This document shows positions 15,957 to 24,495 of a stretch of DNA of 64,000 nucleotides, piece after piece; the stretch's first letter is position 1; each line of letters starts with the position of its first letter. The notes beneath the pieces are model-generated. The model was not told where the DNA came from. It saw only the letters and a list, made by a program, of their open reading frames with translations, and searched no databases. Origin of the DNA: Sphingobacterium faecale (GTDB taxonomy: Bacteria; Bacteroidota; Bacteroidia; Sphingobacteriales; Sphingobacteriaceae); assembly GCF_016746095.1 (NCBI RefSeq), contig NZ_JAERTY010000001.1, forward strand, positions 1 to 64,000, written 5' to 3'. Both the position numbers and the translations under genes were made by a program.

Positions 15957-18611
15957 ATGAAGTATTATTGTTCCTTGCTCTGCTGTCTCTTATGCTCTTT
16001 TTTAAGTCGCGCACAACATAATGAAAGAAAGGAGGTGGTCTCTTTTGAAGATGCCTACAAACGCGTTTATACCATTACTAAGCTAGGTGAAGGCGAGCGC
16101 CCACGTATCGATGGTAAGTTGGAAGAAAGCTTATGGCAGGAAAAAGGAGAATGGTCTGAGAAATTCTCGCAGGTCATTCCGTTTGAGCGTGCATATACCG
16201 GTTCATGGACCAAAGTAAAGCTTTTTTATGATGACGTGAATATCTATATCGGTGTGTATTGTAAGGATGTACATCCAGAGACGATGAATGCTTTTATTGG
16301 AAATAGAGATGATAATAGCAATGGCGATCTGATCAGTATTGCTTTTGACACGTATCACGACTATAGGGTAGCATCGGAGTTTAATCTTAATCTAGGAGGA
16401 AATAAGACGGATCTAACGGTAACGGATAAGCTGTCGGTAAACCTGAGCTGGAATGCGGTGTGGGAAGGGCAGACCCATATCAATAAGACGGACTCGTGCT
16501 GGACGGCCGAATTGCGTATTCCTTTTAGCCAACTGCGTTATAACCAGGAGAATGAAGATGGAAAATGGGGACTACATGTACGCCGCATCATCCGTCGCAA
16601 TAATGAGGTACAGAACTGGAGTCTAATACCGATAAAAAACAATGGGCATGTTTTTTCCTTTGGTGAGATGCATGGTATGACCGATCTGCCAAAACCTAAA
16701 GGGATCGAATTTTTGCCTTATGCTATGGCAAAATTTAGTAAAGAACCTAAAATTTCGGGTAGCCCATTCCAGAACGGGAGTAGCTGGGGGCGTAATGTGG
16801 GGTTGGATGCTAAAATTGCTTTGAGTGATTTTACGATGGATCTGACTGTCAATCCGGATTATGGGCAGGTGGAATTGGACCCATCAGTGATGAATCTGTC
16901 TGCTTATGAAATTTTCTATGATGAGAAGCGCCCCTTTTTTTTAGAAGGTAAGCATATTCTTGAGTTTGATAATAATGAGGGGGGGATGATGTTTTACTCC
17001 AGACGGGTCGGGGCGATGCCTTCTTATCAGCCGAAAGGAATCGATAATGTAGATCATTATGCGAGTACAGCGAATCCTATTCCTATTCTTGGGGCGCTAA
17101 AACTGACCGGGACCAATAAAAATGGTGTGACGGTGGGACTCTTGGAGAGTATTACAGCACAGACCTCGTCTCAGGTCATGCGGAATGGTGTGCAAGACCG
17201 TGAGATCACCGAGCCATTGACCAATTATACCGTGGCGCGTGTACAGAAAAACTGGGAAGGAAATACCTTATTAGGAGGTATGCTGACCTCGGTCAATCGA
17301 AATCTTAGGGCGGATCACCTAAAAGACGCATTGATCGAGAATGCTTTTGCTGCAGGTATTGATTTTACGCAGTATTTTGCCAATCGACTCTATTATATCG
17401 ATGCAAAGGGGATGTTCAGTACCTTGCACGGCTCCTCATCGGCAATTTTGAATACCAAACAGAATGCTGCACATTATTATCAGCGGGAGTCTGGACAGTC
17501 TTATCTGGATCTCCGTCCGGAACAGACCACACTACAAGGAAGTAGCGGTTATGTCAAAGCAGGTAAGAAGGGGAATGCACAATGGAATTTTTCCCAAACA
17601 TTCAGTTGGGCTTCGCCAGGATTTGACCTGAATGACGTCGGTTATATGAAACAGGCCGATTATAAGTCCAATGAATCGGAGGTGGTGTTTCGTAAGACTG
17701 ATCCATGGGGTCCTTTCCGTTTTGCGGGGATCAACCTGACGCAAAAAAACGTGTGGAACTATGGAGGAAAGGCTGTCAATAATGATTTTGCAGTCCGCTG
17801 GCGTAGCTTGAGTATCAAGCGCCGCGTGGAGATGGATATTAAAGAAACTTTTAACTGGAACACCATAGATAGCAGGAGGCTCCGAGGGGGACCGGATATG
17901 CGCTATAACACGAATCTGGAAACTAATGCGATGGTCAGTACAGATAGGGCAAAGCCTATCATGTTTAAAATGGAGTATAACGGACGTTATTATTGGGATG
18001 AATCTACGGCGTATAACACCGTACATCCGAGTATGGTGGTTCGTCTTGGGAATCATCTCCGTATGGCAGGACAATTTAATTATGCTTGGAATAAGGATAA
18101 TCTGCAATATGTCAGTACGGTGAAAACTGATGGTGCTAATGCCTATATTCTGGGACGTATGGATCAGAAAACATACGGAGTGACACTTAATCTGCAGCTT
18201 AATGTAACGCCGGATATTTCGATTCAATATTACGGTTCGCCATTTACCTCGACGGCGGTGTACGATAGATTTAAACTAGGGAAAGATATGGATGCCAGAA
18301 AATATGGAGATCGGTTCACGAGGTTTGCATCGGATGGAATACAATTGGTCGATGGAAACTATATTGCGAAAGAGGGAAAACAAGATTATGCCTTCAAAAA
18401 TCCAGATTTCAGCTTTAATGAGTTTCGTTCAAACCTGGTGGCACGTTGGGAATATCTGCCGGGCTCTACCATATATATCGTATGGGAACACAATCAATCC
18501 CGGAATGATATGATATACCAGCCAGGCTGGGGAAATAACCTGGACCGGATGTTTGGATTGCCCGCGACCAATACTTTTATGATGAAAGTCAATTATTGGT
18601 TCTCGCTATAG
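15957..18611 (+). CDS. DUF5916 outer-membrane protein with CBM9-like domain
   Basis: An 884-residue exported protein with a short Sec signal peptide (MKYYCSLLCCLLCSFLSRAQ). Residues about 40-240 form a carbohydrate-binding family 9-like sandwich (PRIDGKLEESLW, VKLFYDDVNIYIGVYCKD). The remainder resembles DUF5916, including NPDYGQVELDPSVMNLS and FYDEKRPFFLEG, then a beta-strand-rich C-terminal half ending in an aromatic strand (MKVNYWFSL), as in outer-membrane barrels. Its function is not established. It stands alone between a GNAT gene and map. Confidence 0.85.
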   Translation: MKYYCSLLCCLLCSFLSRAQHNERKEVVSFEDAYKRVYTITKLGEGERPRIDGKLEESLWQEKGEWSEKFSQVIPFERAYTGSWTKVKLFYDDVNIYIGVYCKDVHPETMNAFIGNRDDNSNGDLISIAFDTYHDYRVASEFNLNLGGNKTDLTVTDKLSVNLSWNAVWEGQTHINKTDSCWTAELRIPFSQLRYNQENEDGKWGLHVRRIIRRNNEVQNWSLIPIKNNGHVFSFGEMHGMTDLPKPKGIEFLPYAMAKFSKEPKISGSPFQNGSSWGRNVGLDAKIALSDFTMDLTVNPDYGQVELDPSVMNLSAYEIFYDEKRPFFLEGKHILEFDNNEGGMMFYSRRVGAMPSYQPKGIDNVDHYASTANPIPILGALKLTGTNKNGVTVGLLESITAQTSSQVMRNGVQDREITEPLTNYTVARVQKNWEGNTLLGGMLTSVNRNLRADHLKDALIENAFAAGIDFTQYFANRLYYIDAKGMFSTLHGSSSAILNTKQNAAHYYQRESGQSYLDLRPEQTTLQGSSGYVKAGKKGNAQWNFSQTFSWASPGFDLNDVGYMKQADYKSNESEVVFRKTDPWGPFRFAGINLTQKNVWNYGGKAVNNDFAVRWRSLSIKRRVEMDIKETFNWNTIDSRRLRGGPDMRYNTNLETNAMVSTDRAKPIMFKMEYNGRYYWDESTAYNTVHPSMVVRLGNHLRMAGQFNYAWNKDNLQYVSTVKTDGANAYILGRMDQKTYGVTLNLQLNVTPDISIQYYGSPFTSTAVYDRFKLGKDMDARKYGDRFTRFASDGIQLVDGNYIAKEGKQDYAFKNPDFSFNEFRSNLVARWEYLPGSTIYIVWEHNQSRNDMIYQPGWGNNLDRMFGLPATNTFMMKVNYWFSL

Positions 18612-18623
18612 CCAGGTCTGTAT

Positions 18624-19388
18624 TTAGTTAAGTACTTCGTTGGCTGCTGTAAGGATCATGGGTTTTGTATCTGTCACCACGATAGTATGTTCGTGCTGTG
18701 CCATAAATCCTCCTTTGTTGCCGACCATTGTCCATCCATCGCTCAGTTCTACTGCATAGGTAGAGTCTGTCGCGATAAATGTCTCGATCGCTACTACGCT
18801 GTTTTTGCGGAACCGTCTTTGATCATATTTGTTGCGGTGGTTGAGCAGTTCGTCCGGTTCTTCGTGAAGGCTTTTGCCGATACCGTGGCCTCCAAGATTT
18901 TTGATAACTTTGAAACCGCGCTTTTTGGCTTCAGTTTCCATCAGATGCCCAATGTCTGCGATCTTGATACCTCCTTTGATGTTGTCGATAGTCTTGCGCA
19001 GGATTTCTTTGGATGCTTCCACCAATTTTTGATGCTGGTGGATATCGTTACCTAATATGAAAGAACCTCCATTGTCAGCCCAGTAACCGTTGAGCTCGGC
19101 AGATACATCAATATTGATCAAATCACCTTCTTGTAGAATGCGTGCTTCGGACGGGATACCATGACAGAATTCATTGCCTACACTGATACAGGTCCAGCCC
19201 GGAAAACCATAGGTAAGATGTGGAGCTGAATGCGCTCCCAAATCTGTTAGTAGTTTAGCGCCATAGTCATCCAGTTCTTTGGTGCTCATTCCTGGCTGTG
19301 CATATTTTGTCATTTCGCGTAAGGCATAAGCTACGGCTTCGCCCACTTGCTGCATACCTATTAAGTCGGATTCTGTACCTATTGACAT
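18624..19388 (-). CDS. map: Methionine aminopeptidase type I
   Basis: A 254-residue metalloprotease that removes initiator methionine. The pita-bread motifs are present: HGIPSEARILQEGDLINIDV and GYWADN with the metal aspartates, GGHGIGKSLHEEP with the catalytic histidine, VAIETFI and AQHEHTIVV with the glutamates. It is not beside secY or infA, where the Bacteroidota ribosomal-operon copy usually lies, so it may be a second map. An exact TAnnTTTG -7 element (TAATTTTG, 19412-19419 on the minus strand) precedes it. Confidence 0.95.
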   Translation of the reverse strand: MSIGTESDLIGMQQVGEAVAYALREMTKYAQPGMSTKELDDYGAKLLTDLGAHSAPHLTYGFPGWTCISVGNEFCHGIPSEARILQEGDLINIDVSAELNGYWADNGGSFILGNDIHQHQKLVEASKEILRKTIDNIKGGIKIADIGHLMETEAKKRGFKVIKNLGGHGIGKSLHEEPDELLNHRNKYDQRRFRKNSVVAIETFIATDSTYAVELSDGWTMVGNKGGFMAQHEHTIVVTDTKPMILTAANEVLN

Positions 19389-19421
19389 AACGTATCGAAT
19401 TGATGTATATGCAAAATTACA

Positions 19422-19457
19422 AAAAAAGGTCGCTATTCTATGCTTAGCGACCTTTTT
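19422..19457 (-). terminator. Terminator after the PLP decarboxylase
   Basis: AAAAAGGTCGCT and AGCGACCTTTTT enclose an 11-base loop. It follows the minus-strand decarboxylase stop codon at once and lies just upstream of map, so it separates the two transcripts. A/T runs on both sides could make it bidirectional. Confidence 0.8.
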
Positions 19458-19474
19458 GTATCATTTGTTGTTTA

Positions 19475-20716
19475 TTAATCGGAACTTTTGACCGCTGCGA
19501 GCCTTTCTGTAAATTGTTTTAAGACATCGATCTGTACGTGATCCATTACAACAATCTTGTACCATTGGCAACTGTCGCCGTGGGAATCGGGTACGAGTCC
19601 AAACTCTTGTGCTAGTTCTCCCGGCATGTCTGATGCACGGATGGTAATAATATTCATCTGTGGATGCCTGAAATATCGAACCCCCAGTTGATCAAGATCA
19701 GCGCAGCATACACTTGTCCGGTATAGTAGGGTGTTTAATTTTTCTAACCAACCATGAGGACCATAGGTCTGGAGGATCATCCATACGGCGATAGCATTGG
19801 CACCGGACCGGCTACCACTGAGGGTAATATCCATACCGTTGACATATTTAGCTTCTTTGGTAAGGACATGTTGTATTAATCCTTTTCTGGATAAAAACAC
19901 ACCGGTTCCATAAGGAGCCTGTAGCATCTTATGGGCATCAAGGGTAACGGATGAAACGTTAGGGTTGTCAAAGCCTATATTGTTGTGACGCTGTACGATA
20001 GGATAGATAAATCCACCAAAAGCTGCGTCCATGTGTATTTTGAAAATAAAGCCGTGTTTGGTCAGCACGTTCGCATATTCATCCGGGTTGTCTACGCTAC
20101 CAAACATGGTTGTACCTACATTGGAAATGACAATCGCGTATTTTTTGCCATATTGTTTGGCTTGGTCAATAAGGTTTTCGAGTTCGTCAGCAATAATGAC
20201 CCTGTTATCCATGTGGACGGGGATAGGCAGATAATCGATCTGAAGTAAATTAGAAGCTTTGTGTACCGAATAATGGGTATCTTCGGAAGCTATTATTATT
20301 ATCTCCTCCAGACGGGCATCATACTCCTGAATAAAAAGATTACGGTACATCCAGCAGGCTTGGATATTAGCCTCGGTGCCACCGGTCGCAATATAACCGT
20401 CGCAGGCGTTGCTTTTTGCTTTCAATATATCTTCACCCAGTATTTTGATAACTTCGCGCTCTATCTCTTGCGTTCCTGCAAAATAGGGTTCAGAATCTCC
20501 CAATGTATGACACCCGATATGGTTGGGGTTCTGAACGATAGATTGAAGAAAGGGAGCTTCTTTCAAAAAGGTGGCCTGGTCGTAGAATACCTGGCTATCT
20601 AATTTGGATCCCGGTACACCTAAGGTAATTATTTTTTGATAGTCTATGTTCTTGGAGAGCGCATCGCTAATGTGCTGTCTTTGTTCTTCAAAATTAATCT
20701 TTTTCCAGTATTGCAT
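19475..20716 (-). CDS. Group II PLP-dependent decarboxylase
   Basis: A 413-residue aspartate-aminotransferase-fold decarboxylase of the histidine/tyrosine/glutamate/aromatic amino acid group. TGGTEANIQA (111-120) forms the phosphate cradle, HMDAAFGG (228-235) has the aspartate that pairs with the pyridine nitrogen, and DAHKML carries the PLP lysine K263. Its length is closest to the short histidine/tyrosine decarboxylase-like class. The substrate cannot be fixed; aromatic or histidine amines are likely. No amino acid/amine antiporter is adjacent; the divergent neighbour is an MFS carrier. Confidence 0.85.
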   Translation of the reverse strand: MQYWKKINFEEQRQHISDALSKNIDYQKIITLGVPGSKLDSQVFYDQATFLKEAPFLQSIVQNPNHIGCHTLGDSEPYFAGTQEIEREVIKILGEDILKAKSNACDGYIATGGTEANIQACWMYRNLFIQEYDARLEEIIIIASEDTHYSVHKASNLLQIDYLPIPVHMDNRVIIADELENLIDQAKQYGKKYAIVISNVGTTMFGSVDNPDEYANVLTKHGFIFKIHMDAAFGGFIYPIVQRHNNIGFDNPNVSSVTLDAHKMLQAPYGTGVFLSRKGLIQHVLTKEAKYVNGMDITLSGSRSGANAIAVWMILQTYGPHGWLEKLNTLLYRTSVCCADLDQLGVRYFRHPQMNIITIRASDMPGELAQEFGLVPDSHGDSCQWYKIVVMDHVQIDVLKQFTERLAAVKSSD

Positions 20717-21033
20717 GTTGTTGTTTAGCTTTATCTTCCATTCCTAAGGCTATAACTTTTAATCCCAATGGAAGGTACATGGTCAGGGGTATAACCCTAA
20801 GGACAAAAATAGGATATCTGTTTGATTTTGTTGGCTATGGGCTATGGTTTCCGAATATTTTGTAGAAAAAAGGATATTCTGGTACGATGTTCTGATATTA
20901 TTTCGGTATTTACATTTAAAGATCTGTTTTTTCATTTTCTGTCATAATATTGGGTAAATACACCGCTGTACGGAGATTTTCGTACTTTTGGGCAGATAAG
21001 CGATTTTTTTGAAGTATTAATTAGAAATAGCCA
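20717..21033. other. Divergent intergenic region, decarboxylase/MFS
   Basis: This 317-base gap lies between divergent genes. It contains exact -7 elements TAnnTTTG for both sides: CAAAAATA at 20804-20811 (read on the minus strand toward the decarboxylase) and TACTTTTG at 20983-20990 toward the MFS gene. I did not find -33 boxes at nineteen bases. GTACG (20968-20972) faces CGTAC (20981-20985) across 8 bases, overlapping the MFS -7 element, and may be a regulator site. Confidence 0.4.
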
Positions 21034-22299
21034 ATGAATATATTACGCGTATATACCGATTCTTTTAAAGGATTATCTAAAGAAGCGTGGATGCTCTCTA
21101 TTGTGATGTTGATCAATCGGACAGGATCTATGGTAATACCTTTTTTAGGTGTATATATGACAGGGCATCTAAACTTTAATATTACACATACTGGTATCGT
21201 GTTGAGCTTTTATGGCATTGGTTCTGTGATCGGCTCTTGGTTAGGTGGATTTTTTACGGATCGATTTGGAGAGTACAGGGTGCAGAGTCTTAGCTTGTTT
21301 TTGAGTGCTCCGCTGTTTATTATGATTCCCCTATTCCCGACGGTAGAAGGGATGGCGGGGATTATCTTGCTGCAGAGTATTATCAGTGAAACTTTTAGAC
21401 CGGCCAACTCGGTGGCAATTACTAAGTATGCGAAACCTCAGAACCTGACAAGAGCATTTTCGCTGAATAGGATGGCGGTTAATCTGGGGTTTTCGATAGG
21501 CCCTGCTTTAGGAGGGATTCTATCGGCCATTTCTTATGAGTTCCTGTTTGCGATCAATACAACCGGAGCGCTGATAGCTGGGATTGTATATGTTAAATTC
21601 TTTAGAAAAAGACATAAATTGTTTCAGGCTAAGGTACAGGAACGACAGAAGCATCTTGAAGAACTTACTGCAAACACGAAAGAAAAAGGGAAGTCTCCTT
21701 ATCGGGATGTACCGTTTCTTATCTTCTGTTTTTTCTGTACGATCTTTTCGATCTGTTTTTTTCAGTTTTTCAATACTATTCCTATTTTCTACAAAGAGGT
21801 AGCCAAAATGGATCAGGCAACAATCGGGTATGTGCTGGGCTATAGTGGGTTTATTATTGTGTTGTTGGAGATGCTAGTCGTTAATTTTGCAGACAAGTAT
21901 CTATCCATAGCAAAGACGATACTGTATGGTGCTTTGTTGTGTGCCGTGGCTTACGCAATTCTAGCATTGGATCACCATTTCTCGATCTTGATATTGTCGA
22001 TTACTTTGTTAAGTGTCAGTGAGATACTGGTGCTTCCATTTATGTCTACTATCACGGCACTTCGTTCAGGAAAACAAAACCAAGGTGCTTACATGGGATT
22101 GAACGGAATGAGTTTTTCGTTTTCCTTTATAATTACCCCATTATTAGGAACGCAGATTGTTTATCAGCTGGGGTTTGATATGTTGTGGCTGGGGACGGGG
22201 AGTATATTGGCTTTTTCGGCAATAGCGTTGTATTTTGTCATTCGTTGGATGTTACCACAGGATAAACACACACAGGCCGAAGGAGTGGGTGGACATTAA
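21034..22299 (+). CDS. MFS transporter, MdtH-like
   Basis: A 421-residue major facilitator with about twelve hydrophobic segments. The loop 2-3 signature GSWLGGFFTDRFGEYR (about 67-82) is the MFS G-x-x-x-D-R-x-G-R motif. A charged cytoplasmic linker rich in K, E and Q (about 188-222) separates the halves. It most resembles drug exporters of the MdtH/YfcJ type, but the cargo is unknown. Confidence 0.85.
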   Translation: MNILRVYTDSFKGLSKEAWMLSIVMLINRTGSMVIPFLGVYMTGHLNFNITHTGIVLSFYGIGSVIGSWLGGFFTDRFGEYRVQSLSLFLSAPLFIMIPLFPTVEGMAGIILLQSIISETFRPANSVAITKYAKPQNLTRAFSLNRMAVNLGFSIGPALGGILSAISYEFLFAINTTGALIAGIVYVKFFRKRHKLFQAKVQERQKHLEELTANTKEKGKSPYRDVPFLIFCFFCTIFSICFFQFFNTIPIFYKEVAKMDQATIGYVLGYSGFIIVLLEMLVVNFADKYLSIAKTILYGALLCAVAYAILALDHHFSILILSITLLSVSEILVLPFMSTITALRSGKQNQGAYMGLNGMSFSFSFIITPLLGTQIVYQLGFDMLWLGTGSILAFSAIALYFVIRWMLPQDKHTQAEGVGGH

Positions 22300-22303
22300 A
22301 AAA

Positions 22304-22334
22304 AAGGTTGCCTGTTTTTATCTCGGGCAACCTT
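22304..22334 (+). terminator. Terminator after MFS gene
   Basis: AAGGTTGCC and GGGCAACCTT form the stem around a 12-base loop, directly after an A-run and a few bases past the MFS stop codon. It sits between convergent genes, but the T-run on the forward side is weak. Confidence 0.65.
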
Positions 22335-22363
22335 CCTAAATATGAATAAATTATGAACAAAAA

Positions 22364-22792
22364 TTAGATCAGTTCTACTTCTGAAATCTGATTGCCTTGT
22401 TTGGTTCTGATGTATTTGTATTTAACCTGTTGATTCAACGATAAGGTTTTACCTGCTAGTTTGTCATTAAAATAGACTGTGTCGCGGGATTGATTATCCC
22501 GGATAAAACCATAGTTTCCGGTATCGTTGTAATAGGATACCTTACCGTAAAGAAACTCGTCCTCATCCTCAACAGGACGATGAAGATCTTCTTCTTTGAA
22601 CTTGTAAACCTGTGTAGGAGGGGTATCCGAAATGTTACCGAATTCATCCACATAAGCAAACATTTCTTCCAACGACTTACCTTTGTTGTTGTTGGATTTA
22701 TTGATTTCTCTTCTTTCTTGCTTTTCTTGTTTCTTCTGTTGTTTTTTCTTAGCGCGTTCTTTTTTGTTGAATGTAAGTTGACTTTTAGCCAT
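22364..22792 (-). CDS. Cold-shock-domain protein with basic N-terminus
   Basis: A 142-residue protein. Residues about 1-40 are extremely lysine-rich (KKERAKKKQQKKQEKQERR), a likely disordered RNA-binding tail. The C-terminal 65 residues form an OB-fold cold-shock domain: GKVSYYNDTGNYGFIRD resembles the RNP1 motif (KGYGFI) and DTVYFND the RNP2 motif (VFVH) with substitutions. A role as RNA chaperone or translation modulator is likely. It is larger and more divergent than classic 66-70-residue Csp proteins. Confidence 0.82.
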   Translation of the reverse strand: MAKSQLTFNKKERAKKKQQKKQEKQERREINKSNNNKGKSLEEMFAYVDEFGNISDTPPTQVYKFKEEDLHRPVEDEDEFLYGKVSYYNDTGNYGFIRDNQSRDTVYFNDKLAGKTLSLNQQVKYKYIRTKQGNQISEVELI

Positions 22793-23255
22793 TTAATAGA
22801 ATTAAAGATTAAATATAATAATGAAAGGTGTATGTTCTTAAGTAGCAGCGGACTTGGCTCAAGGATAAGAAATAGAGGCCTTTTGTGATAATGCCCAAAT
22901 ATACGAATATTTTTTGATAATAACGAATGTGCGTAGTCCCCTGAATATGGTATGTCTGTCATTTGTAAATGCATGGTATGCTGCCTGTTGTCTCTTTGGT
23001 AGTCCTAAGGGATAGCTATAAATCAACTGCATTCATCTAAAATGGTTTAACGGAACATCCTTATATTATCTTATTTTTTTTTATTTTAGAAATAATTTTT
23101 ATCGTAATCCTCTGTTTATGAAATATCCATGTAGCAGAACTGCACAAACACCAATGACCGTGAAGCAGCATGCTCACTAATTGCAACTAATCGTGCATAA
23201 TATACTTTGGATCCGCCAGTTGGCGGATGGCAGATGAAAATCAAATTAAATACAT
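22793..23255. other. 463-base intergenic region
   Basis: This gap separates the divergent cold-shock-domain gene and DUF1343 gene. A TAnnTTTG match on the minus strand (CAAATATA at 22896-22903) may serve the cold-shock-domain gene, giving a leader of about 100 bases. The region ends with the palindrome at 23211-23228. I see no further gene. Confidence 0.4.
23211..23228. repeat. REP-like palindrome
   Basis: ATCCGCCAGTTGGCGGAT is a perfect 8-bp inverted repeat around GT, much richer in GC than its surroundings and ending 27 bases before the DUF1343 start codon. The form is that of a dispersed intergenic palindrome, but only one copy is in this window. Confidence 0.55.
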
Positions 23256-24479
23256 ATGAATATTGGAATAAAGTTTTTTTTTAGCTTTCTGGTGTTGTTA
23301 TCAAGTGTGTGGATCTTGAAAGCACAGCCGGCATTGGACTATTGTAATGACCGGATTAGGACCGGCGCCGAACAAACTGAGCGCTATGTACCCTATCTTA
23401 AAGGAAAGCGGGTCGCTATTTTGGGGAATCCCTCTACGATTGTGGGAAATAAACATTTGGTGGATAGTTTATTAACCTTAGGGGTGAACATTGTTAAGAT
23501 ATTTGGACCTGAACATGGTTTTAGAGGTAATGCGAGTAATGGCACTGAGGTGCATGATGAGGTGGATGCCCAAACCAACATCCCGATTATTTCACTGTAT
23601 GGAAATAGAAAAAAACCTTCTGCAAAGGATCTGTCTGATGTGGATATTTTTATTTTCGATGTGCAGGATATGGGGGTTCGGTTTTATACTAATATCAATA
23701 CATTACGCGATATTATGGAGGCCTGTGCCGAACAGGGAAAGGAAATGTTGATTCTGGATCGGCCCAATCCTAATGCGTATCTTATCGATGGACCGATATT
23801 GGATATGAAACATAAGTCGGGTATAGGACAGTTCCCGGTGCCTATAGCACACGGTATGACGACAGCCGAATTTGCACAGATGATCAACGGTGAAGGATGG
23901 ATGACATCGACGACGAAGTGTAAACTCAAAATTATACCTGTAGAAAACTATGCTCATCACATGCTGTATAAGTTGCCGGTAAGCCCTTCTCCAAATCTAA
24001 ATACGGAACAAAGTATATTGCTCTATCCAAGTACCTGTCTGTTTGAAGGTGTCAAGGTCAATCACGGTCGAGGGACGGATTATCCTTTCACTATCATCGG
24101 AAGTCCTGCCTACAAAGGGATTTACGATTTTTCTTTTACGCCAGTAAGTAAAAAGGGAATGAGCGAGAGACCGCTTTTTATGAATGAGGTATGTTATGGA
24201 CTGGATTTAAGAACTTATGATGTAGGGGAGTTAGTAAGGAGCAAAAAGCTGAATCTTTCGTGGATTATAGAGCTGTACCAAAAATCTCCTGAAAAAGATA
24301 AGTTTTTTGACCGGAGTTTTTCGGACCAGATCGGCAAGTTTGAGAATCTGTCGGGTGTCGATGATCTTCGCCAACAGATTGAGAGAGGTGCTAGCGAAAG
24401 GGAAATACGAGCTAGCTGGGCAAAAGGACTGACCGACTATAAGAAGATGCGCGCCAAATATGTCATCTACGAAGACTAG
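23256..24479 (+). CDS. DUF1343, NamZ-type exo-muramidase
   Basis: A 407-residue exported protein with a signal peptide (hydrophobic core FFFSFLVLLSSVWILKA). It matches DUF1343, whose Bacillus member NamZ is an exo-beta-N-acetylmuramidase of peptidoglycan turnover. Visible conserved stretches are RVAILGNPSTIVG, FGPEHGFRG, SLYGNRKKPSAKDL, FDVQDMGVRFYT, LDRPNPN and GRGTDYPFTIIGSPA. The glutamate in GPEHGF lies in a conserved block and is a candidate catalytic residue. It probably acts on muropeptides in the periplasm. The photolyase gene starts 16 bases downstream, so the two may be co-transcribed. Confidence 0.88.
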   Translation: MNIGIKFFFSFLVLLSSVWILKAQPALDYCNDRIRTGAEQTERYVPYLKGKRVAILGNPSTIVGNKHLVDSLLTLGVNIVKIFGPEHGFRGNASNGTEVHDEVDAQTNIPIISLYGNRKKPSAKDLSDVDIFIFDVQDMGVRFYTNINTLRDIMEACAEQGKEMLILDRPNPNAYLIDGPILDMKHKSGIGQFPVPIAHGMTTAEFAQMINGEGWMTSTTKCKLKIIPVENYAHHMLYKLPVSPSPNLNTEQSILLYPSTCLFEGVKVNHGRGTDYPFTIIGSPAYKGIYDFSFTPVSKKGMSERPLFMNEVCYGLDLRTYDVGELVRSKKLNLSWIIELYQKSPEKDKFFDRSFSDQIGKFENLSGVDDLRQQIERGASEREIRASWAKGLTDYKKMRAKYVIYED

Positions 24480-24495
24480 GTAGCGAGGTATTAAT

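Noticed and set aside
17532-18227. Minus-strand 231-codon frame opposite the DUF5916 gene
   Set aside because: The translation has no recognisable domain and lies wholly inside a well-supported forward gene.
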